Of a stretch of 64,000 nucleotides of DNA, positions 55,466-64,000 are shown one piece after another; within the stretch, counting starts at the first letter, position 1, and every line of letters starts with the position of its first letter. The DNA comes from Spiribacter vilamensis. GTDB taxonomy: Bacteria; Pseudomonadota; Gammaproteobacteria; Nitrococcales; Nitrococcaceae. A model generated the notes under the pieces. The model saw only the letters and a program-made list of their open reading frames with translations. It did no database searches and was not told where the DNA came from. Position numbers and translations under genes: made by a program. Location: positions 1,755,239-1,819,238 of the forward strand of contig NZ_SHLI01000001.1 of the NCBI RefSeq assembly GCF_004217415.1, given 5' to 3'.

Positions 55466-55600
55466 ATGAAGCGGACGTTTCAACCCAGCGTGATCAAGCG
55501 CAAACGCAATCACGGCTTCCGTGCCCGGATGGCGACCCGGAACGGTCGCAAGGTGATCGCGCGTCGTCGCGCGAAAGGACGCGCCCGGCTGACGCCCTGA
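55466..55600 (+). CDS. rpmH: 50S ribosomal protein L34
   Basis: 44 residues, the usual size. [18 protein letters not shown] and [19 protein letters not shown] are almost the consensus for bL34. It is too short for most ORF filters but unmistakable. It is the first gene of the run leading away from the origin, and rnpA begins two bases after its stop. Confidence 0.98.
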   Translation: MKRTFQPSVIKRKRNHGFRARMATRNGRKVIARRRAKGRARLTP

Positions 55601-55602
55601 TC

Positions 55603-55977
55603 TTGGCCGAGGCAGCGGCGAGTTGTCGGCGGTTCCCCCGCGCTGCGCGACTGACGCAGTCACGGGAATTCCGCGGCGTTTTCGCCGATGCCCGCCGCCA
55701 TGGCGATCGCCAATTCACCATCCTGGTCGGCCAGGGGGGTGCAGGGCGGCCGAGGCTCGGGCTCGCGGTTTCCAAACGCGCCGCTCCCCGAGCGGTGGAT
55801 CGCAACCGGCTCAAGCGGCTTATCCGTGAGCGTTTCCGGCACCATATCGCGGATCTACCGATTGTGGATGTGGTGGTAATGGTCCGCCCGGTTGCCCGGC
55901 AGTGCGATAATTCGGTGCTGATTCGATCACTCGACAAGCTCTGGCAACGGATATCCGATTCATGCGAATCATCCTGA
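55603..55977 (+). CDS. rnpA: Ribonuclease P protein component
   Basis: 124 residues from TTG at 55603. Protein cofactor of RNase P, which matures tRNA 5' ends. [17 protein letters not shown] near the N-terminus and the RNR motif [16 protein letters not shown] near residue 68 are diagnostic. No ATG or GTG occurs in frame before the conserved region, so TTG is the likely start, though no clear Shine-Dalgarno is seen and coupling to rpmH is probable. Its 3' end overlaps yidD by 16 bp. Confidence 0.93.
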   Translation: MAEAAASCRRFPRAARLTQSREFRGVFADARRHGDRQFTILVGQGGAGRPRLGLAVSKRAAPRAVDRNRLKRLIRERFRHHIADLPIVDVVVMVRPVARQCDNSVLIRSLDKLWQRISDSCESS

Positions 55978-56198
55978 TCGGCCTCCTTCGCGCCTACCGC
56001 TATTGCATCAGTCCGCTGTTCGGGCCCTGTTGCCGATTTCACCCTACCTGCTCGTGCTACGCGATCGAGGCGGTCGAACGCCACGGTGCCCTGCGCGGCG
56101 GCTATTACGCGATCCGGCGCGTTCTGCGCTGCAATCCTCTCCACCCCGGCGGCATCGATCCGGTTCCGGGCAGTGAAACCACGAGTCGTCACTCATGA
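55962..56198 (+). CDS. yidD: Membrane protein insertion efficiency factor YidD
   Basis: 78 residues. Small amphipathic membrane-associated protein that assists YidC-dependent insertion. [33 protein letters not shown] with conserved cysteines, and [13 protein letters not shown] are the family hallmarks. Overlaps rnpA by 16 bp and yidC by ATGA, the conserved arrangement. Confidence 0.96.
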   Translation: MRIILIGLLRAYRYCISPLFGPCCRFHPTCSCYAIEAVERHGALRGGYYAIRRVLRCNPLHPGGIDPVPGSETTSRHS

Positions 56199-57868
56199 TG
56201 GACAACCAACGCCTATTCCTGGTCGGGGCGCTTGCCCTGGTGCTCCTGCTGATCTGGACCACCTGGCAACGCGACTACGGGACCGAGCCGGCACCGCAAC
56301 AGGCCGAATCCACCCAGACAACCAGTGGCTCGGCGGAACCTGCAGCGGAAGCGCCGCCGTCCTCTTCATCGCAGGATGATTCGGAGACGGCACCGGATCG
56401 CGGTCCGGGCGGCGAGACGGCAAATGTGGCAACGAGCGGCGAGGATGTCATCCACGTCGAAACCGATACGCTGTCGATCAGCATCCCGTTGCAGGGCGGC
56501 AACATCAGCCAGGCGCAGTTGCTGAAACATTCGGTTTCCGAGGATGATTCGTCGCCGTTCACGCTTCTCAGTCCGTCCAGCCCACTCTTCATGGCCCAGA
56601 CAGGCCTGGTGAGCGATGGCGGCGAGGCGCCCGATCACCGGGCCCGGTGGGAGGCGAGCGCCGATCGTTACGTACTCGAAGCCGGCCAGGATACGCTCGA
56701 GGTCCCGATCCGCTGGCGCAGTGGAGACGGTGTGACCGTGACCCGCCGGTACATCTTCGAGCGCGACAGCTATGTCGTGCGAATGGTCCACGAGGTCGAA
56801 AACAGCGCCGATTCGCCATGGCGCGCCTATCAGTACAGCCAGCTGCTGCGTTCGGCGGAGACCGAGGGTCCCGGCTTCCTGGGCGCCGCGAGCTATACCG
56901 GTGGCGTGATTTACAGCCCCGCCGAGAAGTACGAAAAAATCGACTTCGGCGATATGGAAGACGAAAATCTCTCGCGGGATATTGGCGATGGCTGGCTGGC
57001 GATGATCCAGCATTACTTCCTCGCCGCCTGGGTCCCGCCGCGGGACCAGGAAATGCGCTATTACACTCGCTTCGATGATGGCGAGTACGTGCTCGGCCAG
57101 AGCTCCCCGTGGCAGACGGCGGCCTCTGGTGAGACCGCCACCTTCGAGAACCGCCTGTTCGTCGGTCCCAAGGAGCAGGATCGCCTTGACGCAGTCGCCG
57201 CGGGTCTGGAACTGACGGTCGACTATGGCTGGCTGACGATTATCTCCAAGCCGCTGTTCATCGCCCTGAGCTGGATTCACGACGTCGTGGGCAACTGGGG
57301 CTGGTCCATCATCCTGCTGACGCTGGGCATCAAGCTGGTCTTCTACAAGCTCTCCGAGACCAGCTACAAGTCGATGGCGCGGATGCGCAAGCTCCAGCCG
57401 GAAATGCAGAAGCTGCGCGAGCGCTACTCCGAGGATCGTCAGCAGATGAACCAGGAGCTCATGCAGCTCTACAAGAAAGAGAAAGTTAACCCGCTCGGTG
57501 GCTGTCTGCCGATCCTGATCCAGATCCCCGTATTCATCGCCCTCTACTGGGTGCTGCTGGAGAGCGTCGAGCTGCGCCAGGCGCCCTGGATCATGTGGAT
57601 CCAGGATCTGTCGGTGCGTGATCCGTTCTACGTCCTGCCTTTGCTGATGGGCGGATCGATGTTCCTCCAGCAAAAGCTGAATCCGGCGCCCATGGATCCG
57701 ATTCAGCAGAAGATCATGATGGGATTGCCGTTCGTGTTCACGATTTTCTTCATGTTCTTCCCCGCCGGGCTGGTGCTCTACTGGGTGACCAACAACAGCC
57801 TGTCCATCGCCCAGCAGTGGTTCATTACCCGAAAGATCGAGGCGGGCGACAAGAAGGCGAATGCCTGA
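56195..57868 (+). CDS. yidC: Membrane protein insertase YidC
   Basis: 557 residues (548 in E. coli). Inserts and folds inner-membrane proteins, alone or with SecYEG. N-terminal helix (about 5-22), an acidic Ser/Gln/Glu-rich linker (about 30-80), the periplasmic beta-super-sandwich domain (about 85-340), then five transmembrane helices in the conserved C-terminal part, with the cytosolic coiled coil ([20 protein letters not shown], exactly 20) near residue 405 and [20 protein letters not shown] near 437. The mnmE start overlaps its last codons by 8 bp. Confidence 0.97.
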   Translation: MMDNQRLFLVGALALVLLLIWTTWQRDYGTEPAPQQAESTQTTSGSAEPAAEAPPSSSSQDDSETAPDRGPGGETANVATSGEDVIHVETDTLSISIPLQGGNISQAQLLKHSVSEDDSSPFTLLSPSSPLFMAQTGLVSDGGEAPDHRARWEASADRYVLEAGQDTLEVPIRWRSGDGVTVTRRYIFERDSYVVRMVHEVENSADSPWRAYQYSQLLRSAETEGPGFLGAASYTGGVIYSPAEKYEKIDFGDMEDENLSRDIGDGWLAMIQHYFLAAWVPPRDQEMRYYTRFDDGEYVLGQSSPWQTAASGETATFENRLFVGPKEQDRLDAVAAGLELTVDYGWLTIISKPLFIALSWIHDVVGNWGWSIILLTLGIKLVFYKLSETSYKSMARMRKLQPEMQKLRERYSEDRQQMNQELMQLYKKEKVNPLGGCLPILIQIPVFIALYWVLLESVELRQAPWIMWIQDLSVRDPFYVLPLLMGGSMFLQQKLNPAPMDPIQQKIMMGLPFVFTIFFMFFPAGLVLYWVTNNSLSIAQQWFITRKIEAGDKKANA

Positions 57869-59204
57869 CACCACGATCTGCGCGGTGGCGACGCCACCCG
57901 GTCGCGGTGGCATCGGCGTCATCCGGGTGTCCGGGCCGACCACCGCTAGCCTGATCGAGACGGTCGTCGGCCCGCTGCCGTCGGCCCGCCGGGCCAGCTT
58001 CCGCCGCTTTGCCGGCGATGATGGCGTGGCGATCGACGAGGGGCTGGTGCTCTGGTTCCCCGGACCCCACTCGTTTACCGGCGAGGATGTCGCCGAGCTC
58101 CACGGCCATGGTGGTCCCGTCGTCATGGATCGGTTGCTCCAGCGCCTCCTGGGACTGGGCGCCGAGCTGGCGTCACCGGGCGAGTTCAGTCAACGCGCCT
58201 ACAGCAATGGCCGGATCGACCTCACCCGGGCCGAGGCCATCGCCGATCTCATCGAGGCCGGCAGTGAATCCGCCGCCCGAGCGGCAGTGCGCTCGCTGCA
58301 GGGTGAGTTCGCGCAGACCGTCGAGCGGCTGGTGCGGCGTCTTACCGACCTGCGTGTCCACCTGGAAGCGGGGATCGACTTCGCTGATGAGCCGCTGGAG
58401 GGCCTCGCGCTGGACGGCGTGGTGCAGCGGATCGAGGCGATCGCCGCGGAGGTTGCCGAGACCCGTCGGGCCGCCGGTCGAGGCCAGCGACTCCAGGAGG
58501 GACTGACGGTCGTGATCGCCGGTCGTCCCAACGCCGGCAAGTCGAGCCTGCTCAACGCGCTGGCGGGGCGCGACGCGGCGATCGTGACGGCGCTCGCAGG
58601 CACCACCCGCGACGTGCTCGATACCTACCTGCATATCGACGGCCTGCCGCTGCGGGTGCTGGATACGGCCGGCCTGCGCCAGGGGGGTGACGTGGTCGAG
58701 CAGGAAGGGGTCCGAAGGGCCCGTCAGGCAATGCGCGAGGCCGATCGTATCCTGCTGGTGACGGACGACACGGCGCCGGCGCTGGCAGCGGACGATTCCG
58801 AAATAACGGATCTGCAGGCGGAGCTCCCTGCGTCGGTGCCTGTGACCACGGTCGTCAACAAAATCGATCTCAGCGGCCGGACGCCGGGTGTCGCGAACGA
58901 CGGGTTCGCCGTTTCCGCGCTGACCGGGGACGGGATGGCGGCGCTGCGCGAGCATCTGCGTGCCAGTCTCGGCGAAGACGACACCGAGGCGGTATTCATC
59001 GCCCGTCGGCGCCACCTCCAGTCGCTCGATGCCGGTGCCGCGGCCATCGACGAGGCCCTCGAGGCCGCCCATGCCGGCGCGGGGGAGGAGCTGGTCGCGG
59101 AGTCGCTGGGCGAGGCACAGCGGGCGCTCGGCGAGATTACCGGCGCGGTCACGCCGGAGGATCTGCTGGGACGGATCTTTTCGACATTCTGTATCGGTAA
59201 ATAG
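57861..59204 (+). CDS. mnmE: tRNA modification GTPase MnmE
   Basis: 447 residues. With MnmG it makes the cmnm5 or nm5 group of wobble uridine-34. N-terminal tetrahydrofolate-binding domain (TICAVATPPGRGGIGVIRVS, GPHSFTGEDVAELHGHGG), helical domain, and inserted G domain with G1 GRPNAGKSS (about 220), G2 GTTRD, G3 DTAGLR, G4 NKID. The C-terminal CIGK motif carries the catalytic cysteine. mnmG follows after 15 bp, so both partners are co-expressed. Confidence 0.97.
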   Translation: MPDTTICAVATPPGRGGIGVIRVSGPTTASLIETVVGPLPSARRASFRRFAGDDGVAIDEGLVLWFPGPHSFTGEDVAELHGHGGPVVMDRLLQRLLGLGAELASPGEFSQRAYSNGRIDLTRAEAIADLIEAGSESAARAAVRSLQGEFAQTVERLVRRLTDLRVHLEAGIDFADEPLEGLALDGVVQRIEAIAAEVAETRRAAGRGQRLQEGLTVVIAGRPNAGKSSLLNALAGRDAAIVTALAGTTRDVLDTYLHIDGLPLRVLDTAGLRQGGDVVEQEGVRRARQAMREADRILLVTDDTAPALAADDSEITDLQAELPASVPVTTVVNKIDLSGRTPGVANDGFAVSALTGDGMAALREHLRASLGEDDTEAVFIARRRHLQSLDAGAAAIDEALEAAHAGAGEELVAESLGEAQRALGEITGAVTPEDLLGRIFSTFCIGK

Positions 59205-59219
59205 CGGTAGGATCAGGGC

Positions 59220-61106
<1,887 letters not shown>

Positions 61107-61754
61107 ATGACGACCCGCGGCGATCGTGACGCGGCCCGGTTGCGGGACGGCCTCGAGCAATGGGATCTGGACCCGGCGGTCGTGCCCGACCTGATCGCCT
61201 ACCGCGATCTGCTGGCGCGCTGGAATCGGGTTTACAACCTCTCGGCGGTGCGCGATCCACAGGCCATGATCCCGCGCCATCTGCTCGACAGCCTCGCCGT
61301 GGTGCCCTGGCTGCCCGACGGGCGCCTGGTGGATATCGGCACCGGCGCCGGACTGCCCGGCCTGCCGATCGCGATTGCCCAGCCGCAGCGCCCGGTGACC
61401 CTGGTTGAACCGAGCGGCAAGAAGGTGCGGTTCCTGCGCCAGGTCTGTCTGACGCTGGCGCTTGAGAACGTCACCATTGCTCCGGTGCGGGTCGAGGATG
61501 TCGTCGTGGACGAACCCTGCGCCGCCGCCATCTGCCGCGCCTTTACCGATGCCGCGGGGTTCTGGGCCCTCGCCTCGCGGCTGGTTGACGATGCCGGCCA
61601 GGTGATCGCCATGAAGGGACGACCCGGAACCGAGCCATTGCCAGGGCTCGAAACCGCCGGCGTATCCTGTCGTCGGCAATCCCTCGAGGTGCCCGGGCTT
61701 GATGCGTCGCGACATTTGCTCATCATGGAACGATCGGTAGCCGCCACAGGATGA
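61107..61754 (+). CDS. rsmG: 16S rRNA (guanine-527 N7)-methyltransferase RsmG
   Basis: 215 residues. SAM-dependent methylation of G527 in the 530 loop of 16S rRNA; loss gives low-level streptomycin resistance in known species. Marks: LLARWNRVYNLSAVRDP near residue 36, RHLLDSLAVVPWLP, and SAM motif LVDIGTGAGLPGLPIAI near 73. Its ATG follows the mnmG stop directly (TGAATG). parA follows after 4 bp. Confidence 0.96.
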   Translation: MTTRGDRDAARLRDGLEQWDLDPAVVPDLIAYRDLLARWNRVYNLSAVRDPQAMIPRHLLDSLAVVPWLPDGRLVDIGTGAGLPGLPIAIAQPQRPVTLVEPSGKKVRFLRQVCLTLALENVTIAPVRVEDVVVDEPCAAAICRAFTDAAGFWALASRLVDDAGQVIAMKGRPGTEPLPGLETAGVSCRRQSLEVPGLDASRHLLIMERSVAATG

Positions 61755-61758
61755 CTGC

Positions 61759-62556
61759 ATGAATCAGACACTGGCCATCGCCAACCAGAAAGGCGGTGTC
61801 GGCAAGACCACCACCTGCGTCAATCTCGCCGCGTCGCTCGTCAGCAATGGCCGACGGGTGCTGCTCGTCGACATGGACCCGCAGGGCAATGCCACTGTCG
61901 GCTCCGGGGTCGACAAGGACACGCTCGAGGCCAGCAACTACGAGCTCCTGATGGGCGAGGCATCGGCGCGCAGCGTGCGCTGCCGGGAGGTTCGCGGCGG
62001 GTTCGATCTGCTGCCGGCCAACGGCGACCTCACGGCGGCCGAGGTCGGTTTGATGGCCGCGGGCGAGGGTCGCGAAAAGCGCCTCCAGACGGCGATTGCG
62101 ACCTGTCGCGATGACTATGACCACATCCTTATCGACTGCCCGCCATCGCTGAACCTGCTCACCCTCAATGCCTTCGTGGCGGCCGATCACGTCCTCATTC
62201 CCATCCAGTGCGAGTACTACGCCCTCGAAGGGCTGAGCGCGTTGCTCAACACCATCCACCGGATCCAGCAGACGGTTAATCCGGCGCTCGAGATCGAGGG
62301 ACTGGTGCGCACCATGTTCGATGGCCGCAATAATCTCTCCAACCAGGTGGGGGCCCAGCTGCTCGCGCACTTCCCGGGGCAGGTCTATCGCACCCAGATC
62401 CCGCGTAACGTTCGTCTCGCCGAGGCCCCGAGCCACGGCCTGCCGGTATTGCAGTATGATCGGTCGTCGCGCGGCGCGGTCGCCTATCTCGCTCTCGCCG
62501 CCGAGTTGCTGCGGCGCCAGCGGGCCGCGGGTGCCGATGCAGGAGGATTGCGATGA
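61759..62556 (+). CDS. parA: Chromosome partitioning ATPase ParA (Soj)
   Basis: 265 residues. Deviant Walker A ATPase that binds nonspecific DNA as an ATP dimer and moves ParB-parS complexes. NQKGGVGKTTTCVNLA (about 8-23) holds the signature lysine; DMDPQGNAT near 37 and IDCPPSLNLLTLNA near 124 follow. No N-terminal DNA-binding domain, so it is the chromosomal (type Ib-like, Soj) form. Overlaps parB by ATGA. Confidence 0.97.
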   Translation: MNQTLAIANQKGGVGKTTTCVNLAASLVSNGRRVLLVDMDPQGNATVGSGVDKDTLEASNYELLMGEASARSVRCREVRGGFDLLPANGDLTAAEVGLMAAGEGREKRLQTAIATCRDDYDHILIDCPPSLNLLTLNAFVAADHVLIPIQCEYYALEGLSALLNTIHRIQQTVNPALEIEGLVRTMFDGRNNLSNQVGAQLLAHFPGQVYRTQIPRNVRLAEAPSHGLPVLQYDRSSRGAVAYLALAAELLRRQRAAGADAGGLR

Positions 62557-63416
62557 CCAATCGACGCAAGGGGCTGGGTCGCGGGCTGGATGCCCTGCTT
62601 GGCGAGGCGGGCGCTGCAGCGGACAGCGCCGTCGCCGACGATCTTCGCGAGCTGCCGCTCGATCAGCTCGAGGGCGGGCGCTACCAGCCGCGCCGCGAAT
62701 TCGACCCGGCCGCCCTCCAGGCGCTGGCCCAGTCGATTCGCACCCAGGGGGTGGTCCAGCCGATCGTCGTGCGTGCCATTCCGGAGACCGACCGCTACGA
62801 GATCATCGCCGGTGAACGCCGCTGGCGCGCCGCGCAGCTGGCAGAGCTGGAGACGATCCCGTCAATCATCCGCGATATCTCCGACGAAATGGCGGTGGCG
62901 GTCGCGCTCATCGAGAACATACAGCGTGAAGACCTCAACCCGCTCGAGGAGGCCAACGCCCTGCAGCGGCTGACCGGGGAGTTCGGGATGACGCACCAGG
63001 CGATCGCCGAGGCGGTGGGGCGCTCACGGGTCGGGGTATCGAACCTGCTGCGCCTGCTCGAGCTGACCGCCGAGGTCAAGGCGTACATCGGCGACGGGGC
63101 GCTGGAGATGGGGCATGCCCGGGCGCTGCTGGCGCTCGATCCCGCGGCCCAGGCCGAAGCGGCGGCGCGCGTAGTAAGTCGTGGCCTGACCGTGCGCCAG
63201 ACCGAGGCACTGGTTCGGCAGCTGCTCGCCGGCGAGTCCGGGGAATCCGTGGACCCGCCCCGCCCCGACCCCAATATCCGCCGGTTGCAGGACGATCTCG
63301 CCGATCGGCTGGGCGCCAGTGTGCGCATCGAGGCGGGCCAGCAGGGCAAGGGGCGGCTGGTGATACGCTATAACAGTCTCGACGAGCTCGACGGCATTCT
63401 CGAGCACATCCGTTGA
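62553..63416 (+). CDS. parB: Chromosome partitioning protein ParB (Spo0J)
   Basis: 287 residues. CTP-dependent DNA clamp that loads at parS. N-terminal start MTNRRKGLGRGLDALLGE is the ParA-stimulating motif region; the CTPase domain has GGRYQPRREFD and GERRWRAAQLA; the helix-turn-helix is in MTHQAIAEAVGRSRVGVSNLLRLL (quoted as MTHQAIAEAVG and RSRVGVSNLLRLL); the C-terminal dimer domain ends LDELDGILEHIR. Its binding sites are the two palindromes in recF, 10-12 kb away. Confidence 0.97.
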   Translation: MTNRRKGLGRGLDALLGEAGAAADSAVADDLRELPLDQLEGGRYQPRREFDPAALQALAQSIRTQGVVQPIVVRAIPETDRYEIIAGERRWRAAQLAELETIPSIIRDISDEMAVAVALIENIQREDLNPLEEANALQRLTGEFGMTHQAIAEAVGRSRVGVSNLLRLLELTAEVKAYIGDGALEMGHARALLALDPAAQAEAAARVVSRGLTVRQTEALVRQLLAGESGESVDPPRPDPNIRRLQDDLADRLGASVRIEAGQQGKGRLVIRYNSLDELDGILEHIR

Positions 63417-63441
63417 AGCGAATGGGTGACTTCTCTATACT
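63413..63441 (+). promoter_or_regulatory. Promoter of the atp operon
   Basis: TTGAAG (63413-63418, overlapping the parB stop), exactly 17 bp, then TATACT (63436-63441). Start near 63448, 27 bases before atpI. Confidence 0.6.
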
Positions 63442-63474
63442 CCAACGACTTTCGCAGGGCGTTGCGACGGCGAT

Positions 63475-63840
63475 ATGTCGCTGAGACGCGTCGCGCTGCG
63501 GGTCATCCGGATACAGATGGCCATCGGGCTTGCCGCTGCGGCGATCTGGACACTGTCCAGTGGGATCGGAGCCGGGCTCGCGGCCGTATCGGGAGCAGGC
63601 ATCAGCGCGTTCATGACGTTTTACGTCGCCGCACGCTGGCGTCTGAGAAGCGCCGCGGAGACTGACCCGAAGGTAATCCTCGGGACGTTCTACCGCGCCC
63701 AGATGATGAAGCTGCTGCTCGGATCGGTACTCATCGTCACCGCCGTCTACGCCTTTCGGGACGAAGCGGCTGCGCTGGTGACAACGCTGGCCCTGACACT
63801 GGTCGCCTACGGCCTGGTGTTACTGGGCGACATCGACTGA
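63475..63840 (+). CDS. atpI: ATP synthase subunit I
   Basis: 121 residues with four predicted hydrophobic helices (about 13-30, 33-50, 72-92, 96-118). AtpI is a poorly conserved assembly factor for the c-ring, identified by its place just before atpB. FYRAQMMKLLLGS in the loop before helix 3 is typical. Its start follows a short promoter-bearing gap after parB. Confidence 0.88.
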   Translation: MSLRRVALRVIRIQMAIGLAAAAIWTLSSGIGAGLAAVSGAGISAFMTFYVAARWRLRSAAETDPKVILGTFYRAQMMKLLLGSVLIVTAVYAFRDEAAALVTTLALTLVAYGLVLLGDID

Positions 63841-63868
63841 ACGTGGACGCAACGGGACAGAAACGATT

Positions 63869-64000
63869 ATGGCAAGCGGTTCGGCCACGGAATACGTCAC
63901 CCACCACCTCGAGCATCTCACGGTGGGCGAAGGGTTCTGGACGTTAAACATCGATACGCTCATCGTCTCCTGGGTGCTGGGCCTTATCTGGCTTGGCCTT
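63869..64000 (+). CDS. atpB: ATP synthase F0 subunit a (5' part, runs out of window)
   Basis: The first 44 codons of atpB. MASGSATEYVTHHLEHL and the following FWTLNIDTLIVSWVLGLIWL match the start of proteobacterial a subunits (TFWTINIDSMFFS in E. coli), including the first transmembrane helix. Starts 28 bp after atpI. The remainder of the atp operon lies beyond the window. Confidence 0.94.
   Translation, partial: MASGSATEYVTHHLEHLTVGEGFWTLNIDTLIVSWVLGLIWLGL

Overview
The window is a dense, GC-rich stretch of a gammaproteobacterial chromosome that includes the replication-origin neighbourhood. The order rpmH-rnpA-yidD-yidC-mnmE-mnmG-rsmG-parA-parB-atp on one side and dnaA-dnaN-recF-gyrB on the other is the classic oriC region. 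Several features fit a streamlined, possibly halophilic member of the Ectothiorhodospiraceae/Spiribacter type: glnA-ntrB-ntrC, a 1610-residue NAD-glutamate dehydrogenase, a lipoyl-domain-bearing dihydrolipoamide dehydrogenase, ubiE-ubiJ-ubiB and an algR-like gene next to hemC. The genus is inference from gene order and composition, not a database result. I see no rRNA, tRNA, insertion sequence, phage gene, CRISPR array or defence island. No gap between genes exceeds about 250 bp; the largest are 44541-44792, 53739-53953, 3257-3461, 55295-55465 and 24121-24270. Nearly every gene is a recognisable housekeeping gene.

Layout, left to right. 1-3256: 3' part of topA, then tsaC, moaE (opposite strand) and hemF. 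3462-19263: one long co-oriented run carrying the pyruvate dehydrogenase complex (aceE, aceF, lpdA), a KAS III-like protein lacking two catalytic residues, NAD-glutamate dehydrogenase, an alpha/beta hydrolase, malic enzyme maeB and a quinone-reductase-like gene. Many junctions are 4-bp ATGA overlaps, so this looks like one pyruvate/2-oxoglutarate/malate transcription unit. 19260-24120 (minus): hemC-hemD-hemX-hemY headed by an AlgR-like regulator with a dead receiver domain. 24271-35594 (mostly plus): argH, then lptM-lysA-dapF-DUF484-xerC, hslVU, a DUF971 gene and ubiE-ubiJ-ubiB; an esterase gene sits opposite. 35591-38033 (minus): ctpA and envC. 38095-40102 (plus): membrane rhodanese, secB, gpsA.

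40104-44540 (minus): glnA, ntrB, ntrC, trmL. A sigma-54 promoter and an NtrC-like site lie upstream of glnA, and an intrinsic terminator lies between glnA and ntrB. 44793-49080 (plus): glyQ, glyS, gmhB, plsC. 49061-55294 (minus): gyrB, recF, dnaN, dnaA. 55466-64000 (plus): rpmH, rnpA, yidD, yidC, mnmE, mnmG, rsmG, parA, parB, atpI and the start of atpB.

Segregation is the clearest system that ties separate parts together. ParA and ParB are encoded at 61759-63416. Two near-perfect palindromic parS sites lie inside recF, and a weaker third candidate lies at the lptM-lysA promoter. The likely origin, with one perfect DnaA box and two weaker ones, is the 215-bp dnaN-dnaA gap. I did not find a clearly new multi-gene system. 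The least explained items are the KAS III-like protein, the phosphorylation-dead AlgR homologue, the parS-like site at the lysA operon, and the habit of tail-to-tail genes sharing a CTAG stop.
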